DNA from: CAYLLN01 sp033762315
Lineage (GTDB): Bacteria > Planctomycetota > Planctomycetia > Pirellulales > Pirellulaceae
Assembly: GCA_033762315.1 (NCBI GenBank)
Contig: JANRLS010000177.1
Coordinates: 1 to 64,000, forward strand
DNA: 64,000 nt
Direction of reading: 5' to 3'
Both the position numbers and the translations under genes were made by a program. Shown in pieces: positions 26,233 through 35,395 of this stretch. The notes beneath the pieces are model-generated. The model was given only the letters and a program-made list of their open reading frames with translations. It searched no databases and was not told the origin of the DNA. Numbering within the stretch: the stretch's first letter is position 1; every line of letters begins with the position of its first letter.

Positions 26233-27543
26233 ATGTCGAGCCCTCTCTCTGCTCCGACAAAGCGTTTGACCAATCTCAAACGGGTCGCCATCCTTTTTGC
26301 CGGCGGCCCCGCTCCGGGCGCCAACGCCGTCATCTCGACCGCCGCCGCTGCCTTCCTGCGAAACGACAGCGAAGTGCTGGGCATTATGTATGGCTACTCG
26401 AACCTCGCGAGCTACACCCCCGACAAGCCGCTCGTGGAGGGGGAGCACTACATCAAGCTCAACCACAGTGTTCTGAAGCGCACCCGCAGTGCTCAAGGAA
26501 TCATGATCGGCACCGCCCGGACGAACCCCGGTGTGCATATTTCGCATCCGTCGCACCTCGACGATCCGCAGCTTTCCGCCCCGATGAAGCGGGTCTATGA
26601 GGCGCTCGTTTCGCTCGGCGTCGATGCCCTGATCAGCATCGGCGGCGACGACACTCTCAAATCGGCCAACAAATTCAAGATGTTTCAAGACCGGCTCCCC
26701 GCCGGCGCAAAGCGGATCCCCGTCGTGCATCTGCCGAAGACCATCGACAACGACTACATGGGGATCGATTTCACCTTCGGCTATTTCACGGCGGTCGAGT
26801 TCCTCGCGGGCGAAATTCGCAACTTGCTGCACGATGCCGAGGCGTCGCGGGCCTATTTTCTGGCCGAAACGATGGGGCGCTCGGCGGGCTGGTTGTCGTA
26901 TGGGGCGGCGATCGCCGGCGAGGCAAGCCTTGTCATCAGCGTTGAGGACATTATCGGCAGTTATCGCCTGACGGAGACCGAGAAGAACCCCGAAACGGGC
27001 GAAGACGAAACGCGCGACGTGATGGACGTCGATCGGGTCGTCAATCGGATCGTCAAAACGATGACCGCCCGCGATGCCGAGAAAAAGCACTTTGGCGTGA
27101 TCGTCCTCGCCGAGGGGCTGGCCGAGCTGTTGCCCGCGAAATACCTGAAAGGGATTCCGCGCGACGACCACGGCCACATTTCGATTTCGCACGTCAACCT
27201 GGGCAGGATGTTCTCAAAACTGGTCAGCGAAGCCTACAAAACGCAAACCGGCAAGAGCCGCAAAGTGACCGGCCTGCAACTCGGCTACGAATCGCGCTGT
27301 GCCAAGCCGCAGGCGTTCGATGTGATGCTCGGCAGCCAGCTCGGCGTGGGGGCTTATCGGGCCTTGGTCGAAGAGGGGATGAACGGCGTGATGGTCTCCG
27401 TTACCGGCCAATTGCAGTTGCATTTCGTGCCGTTCGAGAAGCTGATCGACCCCGCCACGCTGGTGACGGTCGTCCGCTATATCGATCCGAACAGCGATTT
27501 CCACCGCCTCGCGCGATTTTTGGAAACGCACGTCAACGAGTAA
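26233..27543 (+). CDS. 6-phosphofructokinase, probably pyrophosphate-dependent
   Basis: A 436-residue cytoplasmic enzyme that phosphorylates fructose 6-phosphate in glycolysis. The ATG at 26233 follows GAGGAA and is preferred over the in-frame TTG at 26209. The phosphate-binding start is ILFAGGPAPGANAVIS. Two positions that decide the phosphoryl donor read SIGGDDTLKSANK and PKTIDNDYMGIDF. An Asp where ATP enzymes have Gly, and a Lys in PKTIDND where they have Gly, are the marks of PPi-dependent enzymes, which can also run in the gluconeogenic direction. MGRSAGWLSYGAAIAGEA matches the substrate site. The donor assignment is inference from these residues. Confidence 0.88.
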   Translation: MSSPLSAPTKRLTNLKRVAILFAGGPAPGANAVISTAAAAFLRNDSEVLGIMYGYSNLASYTPDKPLVEGEHYIKLNHSVLKRTRSAQGIMIGTARTNPGVHISHPSHLDDPQLSAPMKRVYEALVSLGVDALISIGGDDTLKSANKFKMFQDRLPAGAKRIPVVHLPKTIDNDYMGIDFTFGYFTAVEFLAGEIRNLLHDAEASRAYFLAETMGRSAGWLSYGAAIAGEASLVISVEDIIGSYRLTETEKNPETGEDETRDVMDVDRVVNRIVKTMTARDAEKKHFGVIVLAEGLAELLPAKYLKGIPRDDHGHISISHVNLGRMFSKLVSEAYKTQTGKSRKVTGLQLGYESRCAKPQAFDVMLGSQLGVGAYRALVEEGMNGVMVSVTGQLQLHFVPFEKLIDPATLVTVVRYIDPNSDFHRLARFLETHVNE

Positions 27544-27650
27544 CGACCAGCCCGCTCGCGTCCATTGGCAGAAGACGCTTGACGGCGGGCAACTCGCCGC
27601 GGGCGGCGGGAATTTCGCGCTCTTATCACGGTTTTCTGGGGGGATTTTCG

Positions 27651-29705
27651 ATGATTCGGGGCCGAATTTTGGTGTTGGCGGCTTGCGCGGCGGCCGTCGG
27701 CGGAGTCACTTTCGCCCCCGCTGCCGAGTGGGATTTGGCTCACATGGTCACGCGCGACAAGGACGGTCGGCCGACTTATCACGCCCGCCCCATCGAGGCC
27801 AAATTTCGCAATACTTGGCCCGCCGACCTCGAAGCCGAATTCCAAAAACGTGCCGGACACATCATCGCCGAGCAGGCGAAGGTGAAGGTGAACCCCGGCA
27901 ACACCTATTTCGAGAACGAGAAGCGGACCTACGGCTATTTAATGTCCCAAGCGCTCGCCGCGCAGGGATTGACCGCGGTGCAAGACTTGCAGCGCGAAGA
28001 TGCCCAGCGCGACGAGTGGCATCGCGAAACGGCCGGCATCGATTTCTATGCCGCCTTCACGCTCAAGCATCAGATGCGCAAGTACTTCTACTTCGGCGAC
28101 CTGCTCGCGCCCGACTATCGCCGCCGGATGTTCGATGGGGGGAAGGCGTGGACCGCGCAAGACCCGCTTCGCCGGCCGCACTACACGTTCAAAGCGCCCA
28201 AAGAAGGGTGGGGCCCCGATGCGCGAAATAGCTGGGTCGATGTCCGCTCGACCGAGAATCTGTTCCTGATGCGCGTCACCAGCGTTTATCTCATGGCCGA
28301 AGAGACCGGCAATCGCGAAACGGCCGCGCAGTATAAGCAGCTGATTCTCGATTACGCCAAGACGCTTTATCGCATCGGCATGGGGGAATGGGACTCGGAG
28401 AATTATCACGGCCACTCGCTCGCGCCGCTCGCCAATCTCTATGACTTCGCGAAAGACGACGAGGTGCAACTGGCCGCCAAGGCCTGTCTCGACTGGATGT
28501 ACACCGCCGGCGCGGTCAAATACTGGCGCGGGGGCTTCAATGGCCCGACCAAGCGCGACTACAACCACGCGCAGCCCTTTGGCGGCAGCGCGCCTTGCAT
28601 GTTGTGGGTGCTGTTTGGCGACAGCCCGCGCCCCAACGAGCACTGGGAATCGGACGAGGTCCACTTGATCACGAGCGCTTATCGCCCGCCGGTAGCGGTG
28701 GTCAATCTGGCGCGCAAACAGTTCGCCAAACCGCTGGAGCTGTTCGCCGCCAAGCCCTCGTATAGCGCGACGACGTCGCTGCAGGCCGGTAGCGCGCCGG
28801 AATATCTCGAAACGCAGTATTTCGGCCACTCCTATCAAATGGGCTCGCTCAGCGGCGGAACCACGCCGGGTGTGAGCGATGTCAATGGCTTCAAAATCCT
28901 GGTTTTCGACAAGGAGCACGGCGCTCGCGCGCTGCAGGTCGTGCCGGGGCCGGACCCGGAATATCCCGGCTCGCCGCAGTATCAAACCGGCAAGGTCTTG
29001 GCGGAAAACCGGGTCGGACAATATCGCAACCTGGCGGTGTGGCTGGCGAAAGATGGCAGCTCGCCTTGGCGGTGGGTGATTCCACAGTCGGCCCGCGTGA
29101 GCGTGAAAAACCGGGTGAACTTCCTCGAGTGCGAGAAGACGTGGGTCGCCATTCATGCGCTCGGCACGGGCGAACTAACGCGCGACGATGGATTGACCGC
29201 GAAGATCTCCGGCGGCGAGAAGGCCAAGTTTCCGGGGCATCAGGTGCTGGCTGCTGCCGGCAAAGGAGGGAGCTTCTGCGGCCTGGCCATCGAAGTGGGG
29301 GAGGCCCAGTCGCACGGCTCGTTCGAGAAGTTCCAAGCGGCGGCGCTGGCGGCCAAAATCGATACCACCAAGCTGGCCGAGGGGGTCGTGCAGTTCCAAG
29401 CGGCCGACGGAACCTGGCTCGGCTTCAACTGGCAAGACAATGCCCAAAATTTGGGGGTGTGGCGGAACGGCCAGCGGCACGACTTCGCCGATCACGCGCG
29501 CTACCTGTATCGCAGTTCGCCGACAGGCGAAATCGTGGGGCCGATTCACCAGGCTTGGGGACAAGGGACGCTGTACGTCGAAGCCGGCGGCGAGGCCTTT
29601 GCCTGCACCGTGGCGGAAAACGGCACCGTGAGCTTTTGCGGCGGCCCCCCGAGCGAAGTTCGCGCGTTCTTGACGCCCCCCACCGCAGCCGGTCCGGCGA
29701 AATAG
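27651..29705 (+). CDS. Secreted protein, possibly polysaccharide-lyase-like
   Basis: A 684-residue exported protein from the ATG at 27651, which gives a signal peptide (MIRGRILVLAACAAAVGG). The first 400 residues are helical, with WDSENYHGHSLAPLANLYDF and AKACLDWMYTAGAVKYWRGG, reminiscent of an (alpha/alpha) toroid. The rest appears beta-rich (GKVLAENRVGQYRNLAVWLA, FLECEKTWVAIHAL). This toroid-plus-sandwich layout occurs in several polysaccharide lyases, but I recognise no specific family or catalytic residue set, so the function is left open. Confidence 0.6.
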   Translation: MIRGRILVLAACAAAVGGVTFAPAAEWDLAHMVTRDKDGRPTYHARPIEAKFRNTWPADLEAEFQKRAGHIIAEQAKVKVNPGNTYFENEKRTYGYLMSQALAAQGLTAVQDLQREDAQRDEWHRETAGIDFYAAFTLKHQMRKYFYFGDLLAPDYRRRMFDGGKAWTAQDPLRRPHYTFKAPKEGWGPDARNSWVDVRSTENLFLMRVTSVYLMAEETGNRETAAQYKQLILDYAKTLYRIGMGEWDSENYHGHSLAPLANLYDFAKDDEVQLAAKACLDWMYTAGAVKYWRGGFNGPTKRDYNHAQPFGGSAPCMLWVLFGDSPRPNEHWESDEVHLITSAYRPPVAVVNLARKQFAKPLELFAAKPSYSATTSLQAGSAPEYLETQYFGHSYQMGSLSGGTTPGVSDVNGFKILVFDKEHGARALQVVPGPDPEYPGSPQYQTGKVLAENRVGQYRNLAVWLAKDGSSPWRWVIPQSARVSVKNRVNFLECEKTWVAIHALGTGELTRDDGLTAKISGGEKAKFPGHQVLAAAGKGGSFCGLAIEVGEAQSHGSFEKFQAAALAAKIDTTKLAEGVVQFQAADGTWLGFNWQDNAQNLGVWRNGQRHDFADHARYLYRSSPTGEIVGPIHQAWGQGTLYVEAGGEAFACTVAENGTVSFCGGPPSEVRAFLTPPTAAGPAK

Positions 29706-29711
29706 CGCTGA

Positions 29712-30305
29712 CTAGGTGGTGAGCGTCCCCTTAGTGCTCGGCACTCCCGTCAGCCGCGGATCGGCTTCGATCGCCATCCGCAGGGCACGGGCGGACGATT
29801 TGAAGATGGCTTCGGCGACGTGGTGGCTATTCCGGCCATAGTGAACCAGCACGTGCAGATTGCACAGGGCATTGGCGGCAAAGGCTTGCCAGAAGTCCTC
29901 GACCAGTTCGCTGTCAAATTCGCCAATCTTGGGACTGGCGAACTGCGCTCCGAAGACTAGAAAGTACCTGCCGGAAAGGTCGATGGCCGTCGTTGCCAGC
30001 GTCTCTTCCATCGGCAGGGTGAAGTGGCCATAGCGGCGGATGCCGGCTTTGTCGCCGAGAGCCTGCCTCACCGCTTGACCGAGGCAAATGCCAACATCTT
30101 CCACCGTGTGATGCTGATCGACGTGCAAATCCCCCTTTGCTTCGACCGATAAGTCGAACGCCCCATGTCGCGTGAACAACTCCAGCATGTGGTCGAAAAA
30201 GCCGACCCCCGTTTTCCACGAGCCGGTGCCGGAGCCGTCGAGGTTCAGCTCCAGGCGGATTTGGGTTTCGCGGGTAGAACGATTGATCGTTGCGGTGCGA
30301 GGCAT
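29712..30305 (-). CDS. hisB: Imidazoleglycerol-phosphate dehydratase
   Basis: A 197-residue enzyme of histidine biosynthesis that dehydrates imidazole glycerol phosphate to imidazole acetol phosphate. The manganese-binding histidine motifs are visible: FFDHMLELFTRHGAFDL, DLHVDQHHTVEDVGICLGQA and HYGRNSHHVAEAIFKSSAR. The length fits the monofunctional form; the phosphatase domain of enteric HisB is absent. It is the last gene of the hisD-hisC-hisB run on the minus strand, 72 bases after hisC. Confidence 0.96.
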   Translation of the reverse strand: MPRTATINRSTRETQIRLELNLDGSGTGSWKTGVGFFDHMLELFTRHGAFDLSVEAKGDLHVDQHHTVEDVGICLGQAVRQALGDKAGIRRYGHFTLPMEETLATTAIDLSGRYFLVFGAQFASPKIGEFDSELVEDFWQAFAANALCNLHVLVHYGRNSHHVAEAIFKSSARALRMAIEADPRLTGVPSTKGTLTT

Positions 30306-30313
30306 GAATGAAC

Positions 30314-30334
30314 TTCGGATTTCGGATTTCGGAT
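30314..30334. repeat. Short tandem repeat (3 x TTCGGAT)
   Basis: Three tandem TTCGGAT units in the 72-base gap between hisC and hisB. The gap also contains a T/G-rich stretch (GGTTCTTGGTGCTTGAGG). No regulatory structure is evident. Confidence 0.7.
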
Positions 30335-30377
30335 TCGTTTGGTTCTTGGTGCTTGAGGCTTGGTTATTTGAATTCTC

Positions 30378-31430
30378 TCATACCATTCCCCGGAGCAACC
30401 CCAGCAGCGCTTCATTCTGCTCGTCCGTCCCGACGCTGATCCGCAGGCCGTCGCTCCAACCGGCATAGTTCATATAGCGGACGAGCACGTGAGCCGACTT
30501 GAGTTGCTCATAGAGCGGCTTGGCGGCGTGACGCGGGTGAGTACACCAGACAAAGTTAGCTTGCGACGGGATCAGGCTGAAGCCCAGATTGGTTAGTCCC
30601 GCCATCAAGCGGCTGCGGGTGGCGACGATTTTGCGGCGATTGTCGGCCAGCCAGGCGGTGTCGTCGATGGCGGCGGTCGCGGCCGCAATCGCCAGCGAAT
30701 CGCAGTTGTACGAGTCCTTCAACTTGATGAGCTGCTCGATCATCTGCGGCTGGCCAACCAAATAGCCGAACCGCAAGCCGGCGAGGCCATACGATTTGCT
30801 GAGTGTGCGGCTGACGAGGATTTTTTCGTTTTGCTGGACCAGGTCCACGCAATTCCAATCGGCGAAATCGACATACGCCTCATCCACGAGCAGCGGGCAG
30901 GGCAAGCGGTCGGCCAACTGCAAAATCGCCTCGCGGCCGATCATGGTGCCGGTCGGGCTGTTAGGATTCGGAAGGAAAACCAGCTTGAGGCCCGGGGCCG
31001 ACTCACCAAAGGGGGCCGGCAGCGACCAATCTTCCGCAAAGCGAATTTCTTCCCACCTCGCTCCCTGCAACTGCGCCAGCGTGCGATACAAGATGTAACT
31101 TGGATACGGCAGGCGGAGTAAATCACCGGGGCCGACAAAGGCCCGCGTGCAGATCGTCAGGATGTCGTCGCTGCCGTTGCCGCACAGCACCCACTCTTTG
31201 CCCGGCAACCCCAAGAGTTCGGCCGCCCGCGTGCGAAAGGCATTCGCCAGCGGGTCGGGATATTTATTCAGTCCGCGGGCCAGCACTTCGTCGATCGCGC
31301 GGCGAATGCCCGGCGGCGGCGGATACGGATTCTCGTTGGTATTCAGCTTGATGAACTTGCTGATGCCTTGCGGCTGCTCGCCCGGCACATAGCCAGCCAT
31401 CGCGGCGATTTCAGGACGGAAGTAAGACAC
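30378..31430 (-). CDS. hisC: Histidinol-phosphate aminotransferase
   Basis: A 350-residue PLP enzyme that transaminates imidazole acetol phosphate to histidinol phosphate. The start is taken as GTG at 31430, which begins the typical HisC N-terminus VSYFRPEIAAMAGYVPGEQP and sits 20 bases after hisD; an in-frame ATG lies 11 codons further in, and the open frame extends back into hisD in a non-coding way. The PLP lysine is in SRTLSKSYGLAGLRFGY; KLNTNENPYPPPPG and FLPNPNSPTG are further family marks. Confidence 0.94.
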   Translation of the reverse strand: MSYFRPEIAAMAGYVPGEQPQGISKFIKLNTNENPYPPPPGIRRAIDEVLARGLNKYPDPLANAFRTRAAELLGLPGKEWVLCGNGSDDILTICTRAFVGPGDLLRLPYPSYILYRTLAQLQGARWEEIRFAEDWSLPAPFGESAPGLKLVFLPNPNSPTGTMIGREAILQLADRLPCPLLVDEAYVDFADWNCVDLVQQNEKILVSRTLSKSYGLAGLRFGYLVGQPQMIEQLIKLKDSYNCDSLAIAAATAAIDDTAWLADNRRKIVATRSRLMAGLTNLGFSLIPSQANFVWCTHPRHAAKPLYEQLKSAHVLVRYMNYAGWSDGLRISVGTDEQNEALLGLLRGMV

Positions 31431-31450
31431 TGGTGAGTTGGGGGCAAGGG

Positions 31451-32815
31451 TCAGGAATCGGAAACAGTTCGCACTTCCACACTCGCTCGATGTGCCGTCA
31501 GACCTTCGACATTCGCCATTCGCACAATGTCCGGTGCGATCTTGCACAGAGCCTCGGCCGAATACTGGATCACGCTGCTGCTGCGGAGAAAGTGGTTGGC
31601 GGAGAGGCCCGACGCCCACCTCGCGGTGCCGCCGGTGGGAAGCACGTGCGAGGGGCCTGCGGCATAGTCGCCCAGGGCCACGGGACTGAAATTGCCGAGG
31701 AAAGTCGCTCCTGCGTTGCGCAGCTTCGGCAGCAGGCGCTCCGCATTGTCGATAGCGACATGAAGGTGCTCCGGCGCGATCAGATCGGTGATGCGGCAGG
31801 CTTCGTCCTCGTCGCGAGTCAAGATCAGGCAACCAAAATCGCGCAGGCTCTGGATCGTCTCTTCGCAGCGCGACAGTTTAGCCACCTGTTTTTGAAGTTC
31901 CTGCGCCGTGGCCTCCAGCGTCTGCTCGCTCCAAGTGACGAGGATGCTCGCTCCCGGCGCGTGCTCGGCCTGGGCCAGCATGTCGGCCGCGGTGAAATCG
32001 GGCCGCGTCGAGCCGTCGGCGATCACCACCACTTCGCTTGGCCCGGCGATGGAATCGATATCGACCTGGCCATACACCTGCCGTTTGGCGAGGGCAACAA
32101 ACAAATTGCCGGGGCCCACGATCTTATCGACCTGCCGCACCCCCGCGATACCATAGGCCAGCATCGCCACCCCTTGTGCTCCGCCCACGCGATATACCTC
32201 ACGAATCCCCAGTTCGTGGCAAGTCGCCAGCACATCGGGATTGTTCGCCCCGAATTTCGTCGGCGGGGCGATCACCACGATCTCTTCCACCCCCGCCGCC
32301 TGCGCGGGAACCGCCGTCATCAGCACGGTTGATGGATACGCCGCCGCTCCGCCCGGCACGCAAATGCCAATCCGGGCCAGCGGGGAATAGCGCTGCTTCA
32401 GGACGACGCCGGGGCGATTGACGGTCACTTCGCGATGCAAAATGGCCTGCTGAAACTCGGCAATATTCGCGCGAATCCGGCGAATCGTTGCCAAAAACTC
32501 CGGATCGGCTGCCGCATGGGCACTGGCGAGCTCATCGGCCGAGACGCGAATCGTGGCGGCCGAAAGCTCGGCTTTGTCGAGCTTCTGTGAGTATTCGAGA
32601 ACCGCCGCGAGCCCTTTCTCGCGCACGTCGCCGCAAATCCGCTCGACCACCTGCACGGGGAGCAGCGGCTCGCCAAAGACTTCCATCGTCCGCCGCCGCC
32701 CCGCCTCGCTCACCACATTGCCCGCGGGGCTCAGCTTGCGGCGCAGGGCATCCAGGGAGGCGCGAACGTCGTCGCGGCGAGTATCGATCCGGTCGATGGC
32801 AAACGGCAAACTCAT
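31451..32815 (-). CDS. hisD: Histidinol dehydrogenase
   Basis: A 454-residue zinc-dependent enzyme that oxidises histidinol to histidine in two NAD-dependent steps. Family motifs include RIGICVPGGAAAYPSTVLM, VDKIVGPGNLFVALAKR, VDIDSIAGPSEVVVIAD, then HVLPTGGTARWASGLSAN near the C-terminus. It is the first gene of the local his run on the minus strand; the upstream XRE-cupin gene, also on the minus strand, is 81 bases away. Confidence 0.96.
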   Translation of the reverse strand: MSLPFAIDRIDTRRDDVRASLDALRRKLSPAGNVVSEAGRRRTMEVFGEPLLPVQVVERICGDVREKGLAAVLEYSQKLDKAELSAATIRVSADELASAHAAADPEFLATIRRIRANIAEFQQAILHREVTVNRPGVVLKQRYSPLARIGICVPGGAAAYPSTVLMTAVPAQAAGVEEIVVIAPPTKFGANNPDVLATCHELGIREVYRVGGAQGVAMLAYGIAGVRQVDKIVGPGNLFVALAKRQVYGQVDIDSIAGPSEVVVIADGSTRPDFTAADMLAQAEHAPGASILVTWSEQTLEATAQELQKQVAKLSRCEETIQSLRDFGCLILTRDEDEACRITDLIAPEHLHVAIDNAERLLPKLRNAGATFLGNFSPVALGDYAAGPSHVLPTGGTARWASGLSANHFLRSSSVIQYSAEALCKIAPDIVRMANVEGLTAHRASVEVRTVSDS

Positions 32816-32896
32816 GATTGGTTGCAGCCGGCAGAGAGGACAAGTCTCGCGCTCATTGTGTTCACGCCGGCCAGGGTGCGGAAGGGCATCGGCCAG

Positions 32897-33505
32897 CTAT
32901 CTACGCCCCGTCCGGCCGTAGATATCGACCAGAAACGCCACCGCCACGCCGGGGCCCAAATTGTCGATCCGGTGCGGCACATCGGCCGGATAATGGGCCG
33001 AATCGCCCGGCCCCAGCTCGCACGACTCGGCCGCCGACGTAAGCCGCACCCGCCCCTGCTCGATGGTCAAAAACTCCCGCGTCCCGGCAAAATGGGGGCT
33101 ACTCACGAGCGATCCCCCCTCCTTGAGCGTCAGCTCGTAGAATTCCACGTCTTTTTCCAGCTGCAGTGGCGACAGCGTGCGCACCCGGCATTGGTCGTCG
33201 TCCCGAAATAGCGATGCCGGGTCGTTCGCCCGCAGCACGTCAATCAGCGGCCTTGGAGGAGGCGAATCGACCAGGTCTCCCAGCTTCATGCCGAAAGCCT
33301 GGGCGATCCGAAAAACCACCCCTAAGGTGGGGTTCGCCTCGCCCCGCTCGATCTGGCTGAGCATACTGCGGCTGACCCCTGAAAGCGACGCAAGTTGTTC
33401 CAGCGTAAGGTTTTTTGACTTACGCATCGCCCGGACCCGTTCACAAACCAGCTGCCCCAGTGGCTCGTCGGCAGGTTCGGCTTCGGAGCGCGATTTCTTC
33501 GCCAT
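32897..33505 (-). CDS. XRE-family regulator with cupin sensor domain
   Basis: A 202-residue regulator from the ATG at 33505. An N-terminal Cro/CI helix-turn-helix spans about residues 18-73 (NLTLEQLASLSGVSRSMLSQ, then IERGEANPTLGVVFRIAQAF). A C-terminal cupin domain follows (GTREFLTIEQGRVRLTS, ELGPGDSAHYPADVPHRIDN). This architecture is common in regulators of amino-acid, polyamine or small-molecule metabolism. It is divergent from tdh with a 105-base shared region, so control of the threonine-degradation genes is a reasonable inference. It may also be read into hisDCB. Confidence 0.88.
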   Translation of the reverse strand: MAKKSRSEAEPADEPLGQLVCERVRAMRKSKNLTLEQLASLSGVSRSMLSQIERGEANPTLGVVFRIAQAFGMKLGDLVDSPPPRPLIDVLRANDPASLFRDDDQCRVRTLSPLQLEKDVEFYELTLKEGGSLVSSPHFAGTREFLTIEQGRVRLTSAAESCELGPGDSAHYPADVPHRIDNLGPGVAVAFLVDIYGRTGRR

Positions 33506-33513
33506 CGGAGCAA

Positions 33514-33531
33514 ATTCCGAAATAATGGAAT
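33514..33531. promoter_or_regulatory. Candidate operator, inverted repeat ATTCC-N8-GGAAT
   Basis: A perfect 5-base inverted repeat with an 8-base A+T-rich spacer lies 9 bases upstream of the XRE-cupin start codon. Its position in the shared region between the XRE-cupin gene and tdh is what would be expected for an autoregulatory operator. The arms are short, so chance is a real alternative. Confidence 0.3.
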
Positions 33532-33610
33532 AAACATCTTGCAAAGCGGATTCTAGCCTCTACTATAGCAGACAGAAGTTCCATAATCCAGGAAAACTCG
33601 CTTCGAGGCG

Positions 33611-34672
33611 ATGATGACTGAGCTTCCCCGCACGATGGTGGCGATTCGCAAGCTGCAAAACGCCCCCGGCCTCTGGCTGCAGCGCGATACGCCCGTTCCC
33701 ACCATCGGCCCCCGCGACGTGCTGATTGCTGTCACCCATGCGGGCATTTGCGGGACCGACCGCCACATTTATGAGTGGGACGCCTGGAGCCGCAGCCGCG
33801 TCGTGGTCGGCATCACCACCGGGCACGAGTTCGTCGGCCGCGTGGTGGCCATCGGCAGCGCGGTCACGCGGACCAGCGTCGGCCAGCGCGTCAGTGCCGA
33901 GGGGCACATTGGCTGCGGCGTTTGCCAGCCCTGCCGCACGGGCAACGGTCACATTTGCGAGAAGGTCGATATCCTGGGCATCGACACCGAAGGTTGCTTC
34001 GCCCAGTATGTCTCCGTGCCGGAAGAGAATGTCTGGCCGGTCCACCCCGAGATTCCCGATCACATCGCGGCGGTGTTCGATCCGCTCGGCAATGCGATGC
34101 ACACCGTCATGGCGGCGGGCGTCAGCGGGCGCAGCGTGCTGATCACCGGGGTGGGGATCATCGGCCAAATGGCGGTGACGATCGCCCGCGCTGCCGGAGC
34201 CGGCAAAATCCTGGTGGCCGATGTCAGTCCGCGGCGGCTGGCGCTGGCGAAAAACCTGGGGGCCGATGTCGCCTTCGACTCGCGCGACGCGGACTGGTTT
34301 CGCCAAGCCCGCGAGCTCACCCACGACCAAGGGCCCGAAGTGCTGCTCGAAATGAGTGGCAATGCCGGCGCGATCCGGCAAGGTTTTGCCGCCCTGCGTA
34401 ACGGCGGTACCGCGGCCCTGCTTGGCCTGCCGGCCGAGCCAGTGTCGCTCGACCTCCCCAACGATATCATTTTCAAAGGAGCCACGGTCCTGGGGATCAA
34501 CGGCCGCAAAATGTTCGAAACGTGGTACCAGGTCGAAAACTTCCTCCTTTCCGGCCGGCTAAACCTGGAGCCGATCATCACCCACCACCTGCCGCTGACC
34601 GATTTCGAGCGCGGCTTCAAGCTGATGCAAGCGGGGGAGGCGATCAAAGTGGTGCTGGAGGTTGGTTCGTGA
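33611..34672 (+). CDS. tdh: L-threonine 3-dehydrogenase
   Basis: A 353-residue zinc-dependent medium-chain dehydrogenase that oxidises threonine to 2-amino-3-ketobutyrate with NAD. Catalytic zinc motif HAGICGTDRHIYEWDAW and TTGHEFVGRVV; structural zinc cysteines in CGVCQPCRTGNGHIC; NAD-binding ITGVGIIGQMAVTIARAAG; and FDPLGNAMHTV. The closing segment LTDFERGFKLMQAG is typical of Tdh. Start at 33611 after GAGGCG, with a second ATG immediately behind. Its metabolic partner kbl is separated by a toxin-antitoxin-like gene pair. Confidence 0.93.
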   Translation: MMTELPRTMVAIRKLQNAPGLWLQRDTPVPTIGPRDVLIAVTHAGICGTDRHIYEWDAWSRSRVVVGITTGHEFVGRVVAIGSAVTRTSVGQRVSAEGHIGCGVCQPCRTGNGHICEKVDILGIDTEGCFAQYVSVPEENVWPVHPEIPDHIAAVFDPLGNAMHTVMAAGVSGRSVLITGVGIIGQMAVTIARAAGAGKILVADVSPRRLALAKNLGADVAFDSRDADWFRQARELTHDQGPEVLLEMSGNAGAIRQGFAALRNGGTAALLGLPAEPVSLDLPNDIIFKGATVLGINGRKMFETWYQVENFLLSGRLNLEPIITHHLPLTDFERGFKLMQAGEAIKVVLEVGS

Positions 34673-34697
34673 GATAGAATTACATGAAGAGGTCACC

Positions 34698-35006
34698 ATG
34701 CTTCCGATTATCGAGAACAGCCGCGGCGAACTAGAGAAACTGTGCCAGCTGCACCACGTGGGTCGGCTAGAGCTTTTTGGTTCGGCAACCTCCGTGGAAT
34801 TCGATCCCGCCGGCAGCGACCTGGACTTTCTGGTGGAGTTCGCACCGCTGTCTCCCAGCCAGAAGGCAGATGCGTATTTCGGCCTATTGCACGGACTAGA
34901 AGACCTTTTGCAACGCAAAATCGACCTGGTCACGGTCGAAGCCGTGAAGAACCGGCGCTTTGAGCGGAGCATCGCCGCGCAGCGCACTCTTCTTTACGCC
35001 ACGTGA
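34698..35006 (+). CDS. MNT-type nucleotidyltransferase antitoxin (MntA-like)
   Basis: A 102-residue minimal nucleotidyltransferase. The ATG at 34698 follows AGAGG. The catalytic signature is LFGSATSVEFDPAGSDLDFL (GSX11DXD, one residue longer than the usual GSX10DXD), followed by KIDLVTVEAVKNR. In characterised MntA/HepT pairs the MNT protein modifies and neutralises the HEPN toxin by adding AMP to a Tyr; that activity is inferred here. Its stop overlaps a GTG start of the HEPN gene (GTGA), a sign of coupling. It lies 25 bases after tdh. Confidence 0.85.
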   Translation: MLPIIENSRGELEKLCQLHHVGRLELFGSATSVEFDPAGSDLDFLVEFAPLSPSQKADAYFGLLHGLEDLLQRKIDLVTVEAVKNRRFERSIAAQRTLLYAT

Positions 35007-35386
35007 ATTGCATGCCGCACGATCCGCGTAAGCTGCTCGACGATATTCAACAAGCGGTCGTGCGCCTTCAAGCCTTTACGAGTGGAGTTTCGCAGGACAA
35101 TTACCTCCGCAGCGAGTTGCTGCAATCGGCGGTTGAACGCCAGTTTGAGATCGCCGCTGAAGCGCTGAATCGATTGCTGAAGCTGGCCCCACACCTGGCG
35201 CAGCGAGTGACGGAATATCGCCGGATTATCGATTTTCGCAACCTCTTGAGCCACGGTTACGATCTCATCGATCCGACCATCGTTTGGGGCGTTCTGGAGA
35301 AAGATGTCCCTGTCCTACGTCGGGAAATCGAACAATTGCTCCGAGAACTGGATGATCCTGCCTCGCTCAAGTCAGAAAACCCGTAG
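35003..35386 (+). CDS. HEPN-domain toxin (HepT-like)
   Basis: A 127-residue HEPN (DUF86) protein; starting at the ATG at 35012 instead would give 124. The RX4H ribonuclease motif is present as RNLLSHGYDLID within IDFRNLLSHGYDLIDPTIVW. Helical segments with RQFEIAAEALNRLLKLAP fit the family. The RX4-6H motif implies RNase activity when not neutralised by the MNT partner. The gene ends 9 bases before kbl, so the pair is embedded in the threonine operon. Confidence 0.86.
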   Translation: MNCMPHDPRKLLDDIQQAVVRLQAFTSGVSQDNYLRSELLQSAVERQFEIAAEALNRLLKLAPHLAQRVTEYRRIIDFRNLLSHGYDLIDPTIVWGVLEKDVPVLRREIEQLLRELDDPASLKSENP

Positions 35387-35395
35387 CGTCAAACC

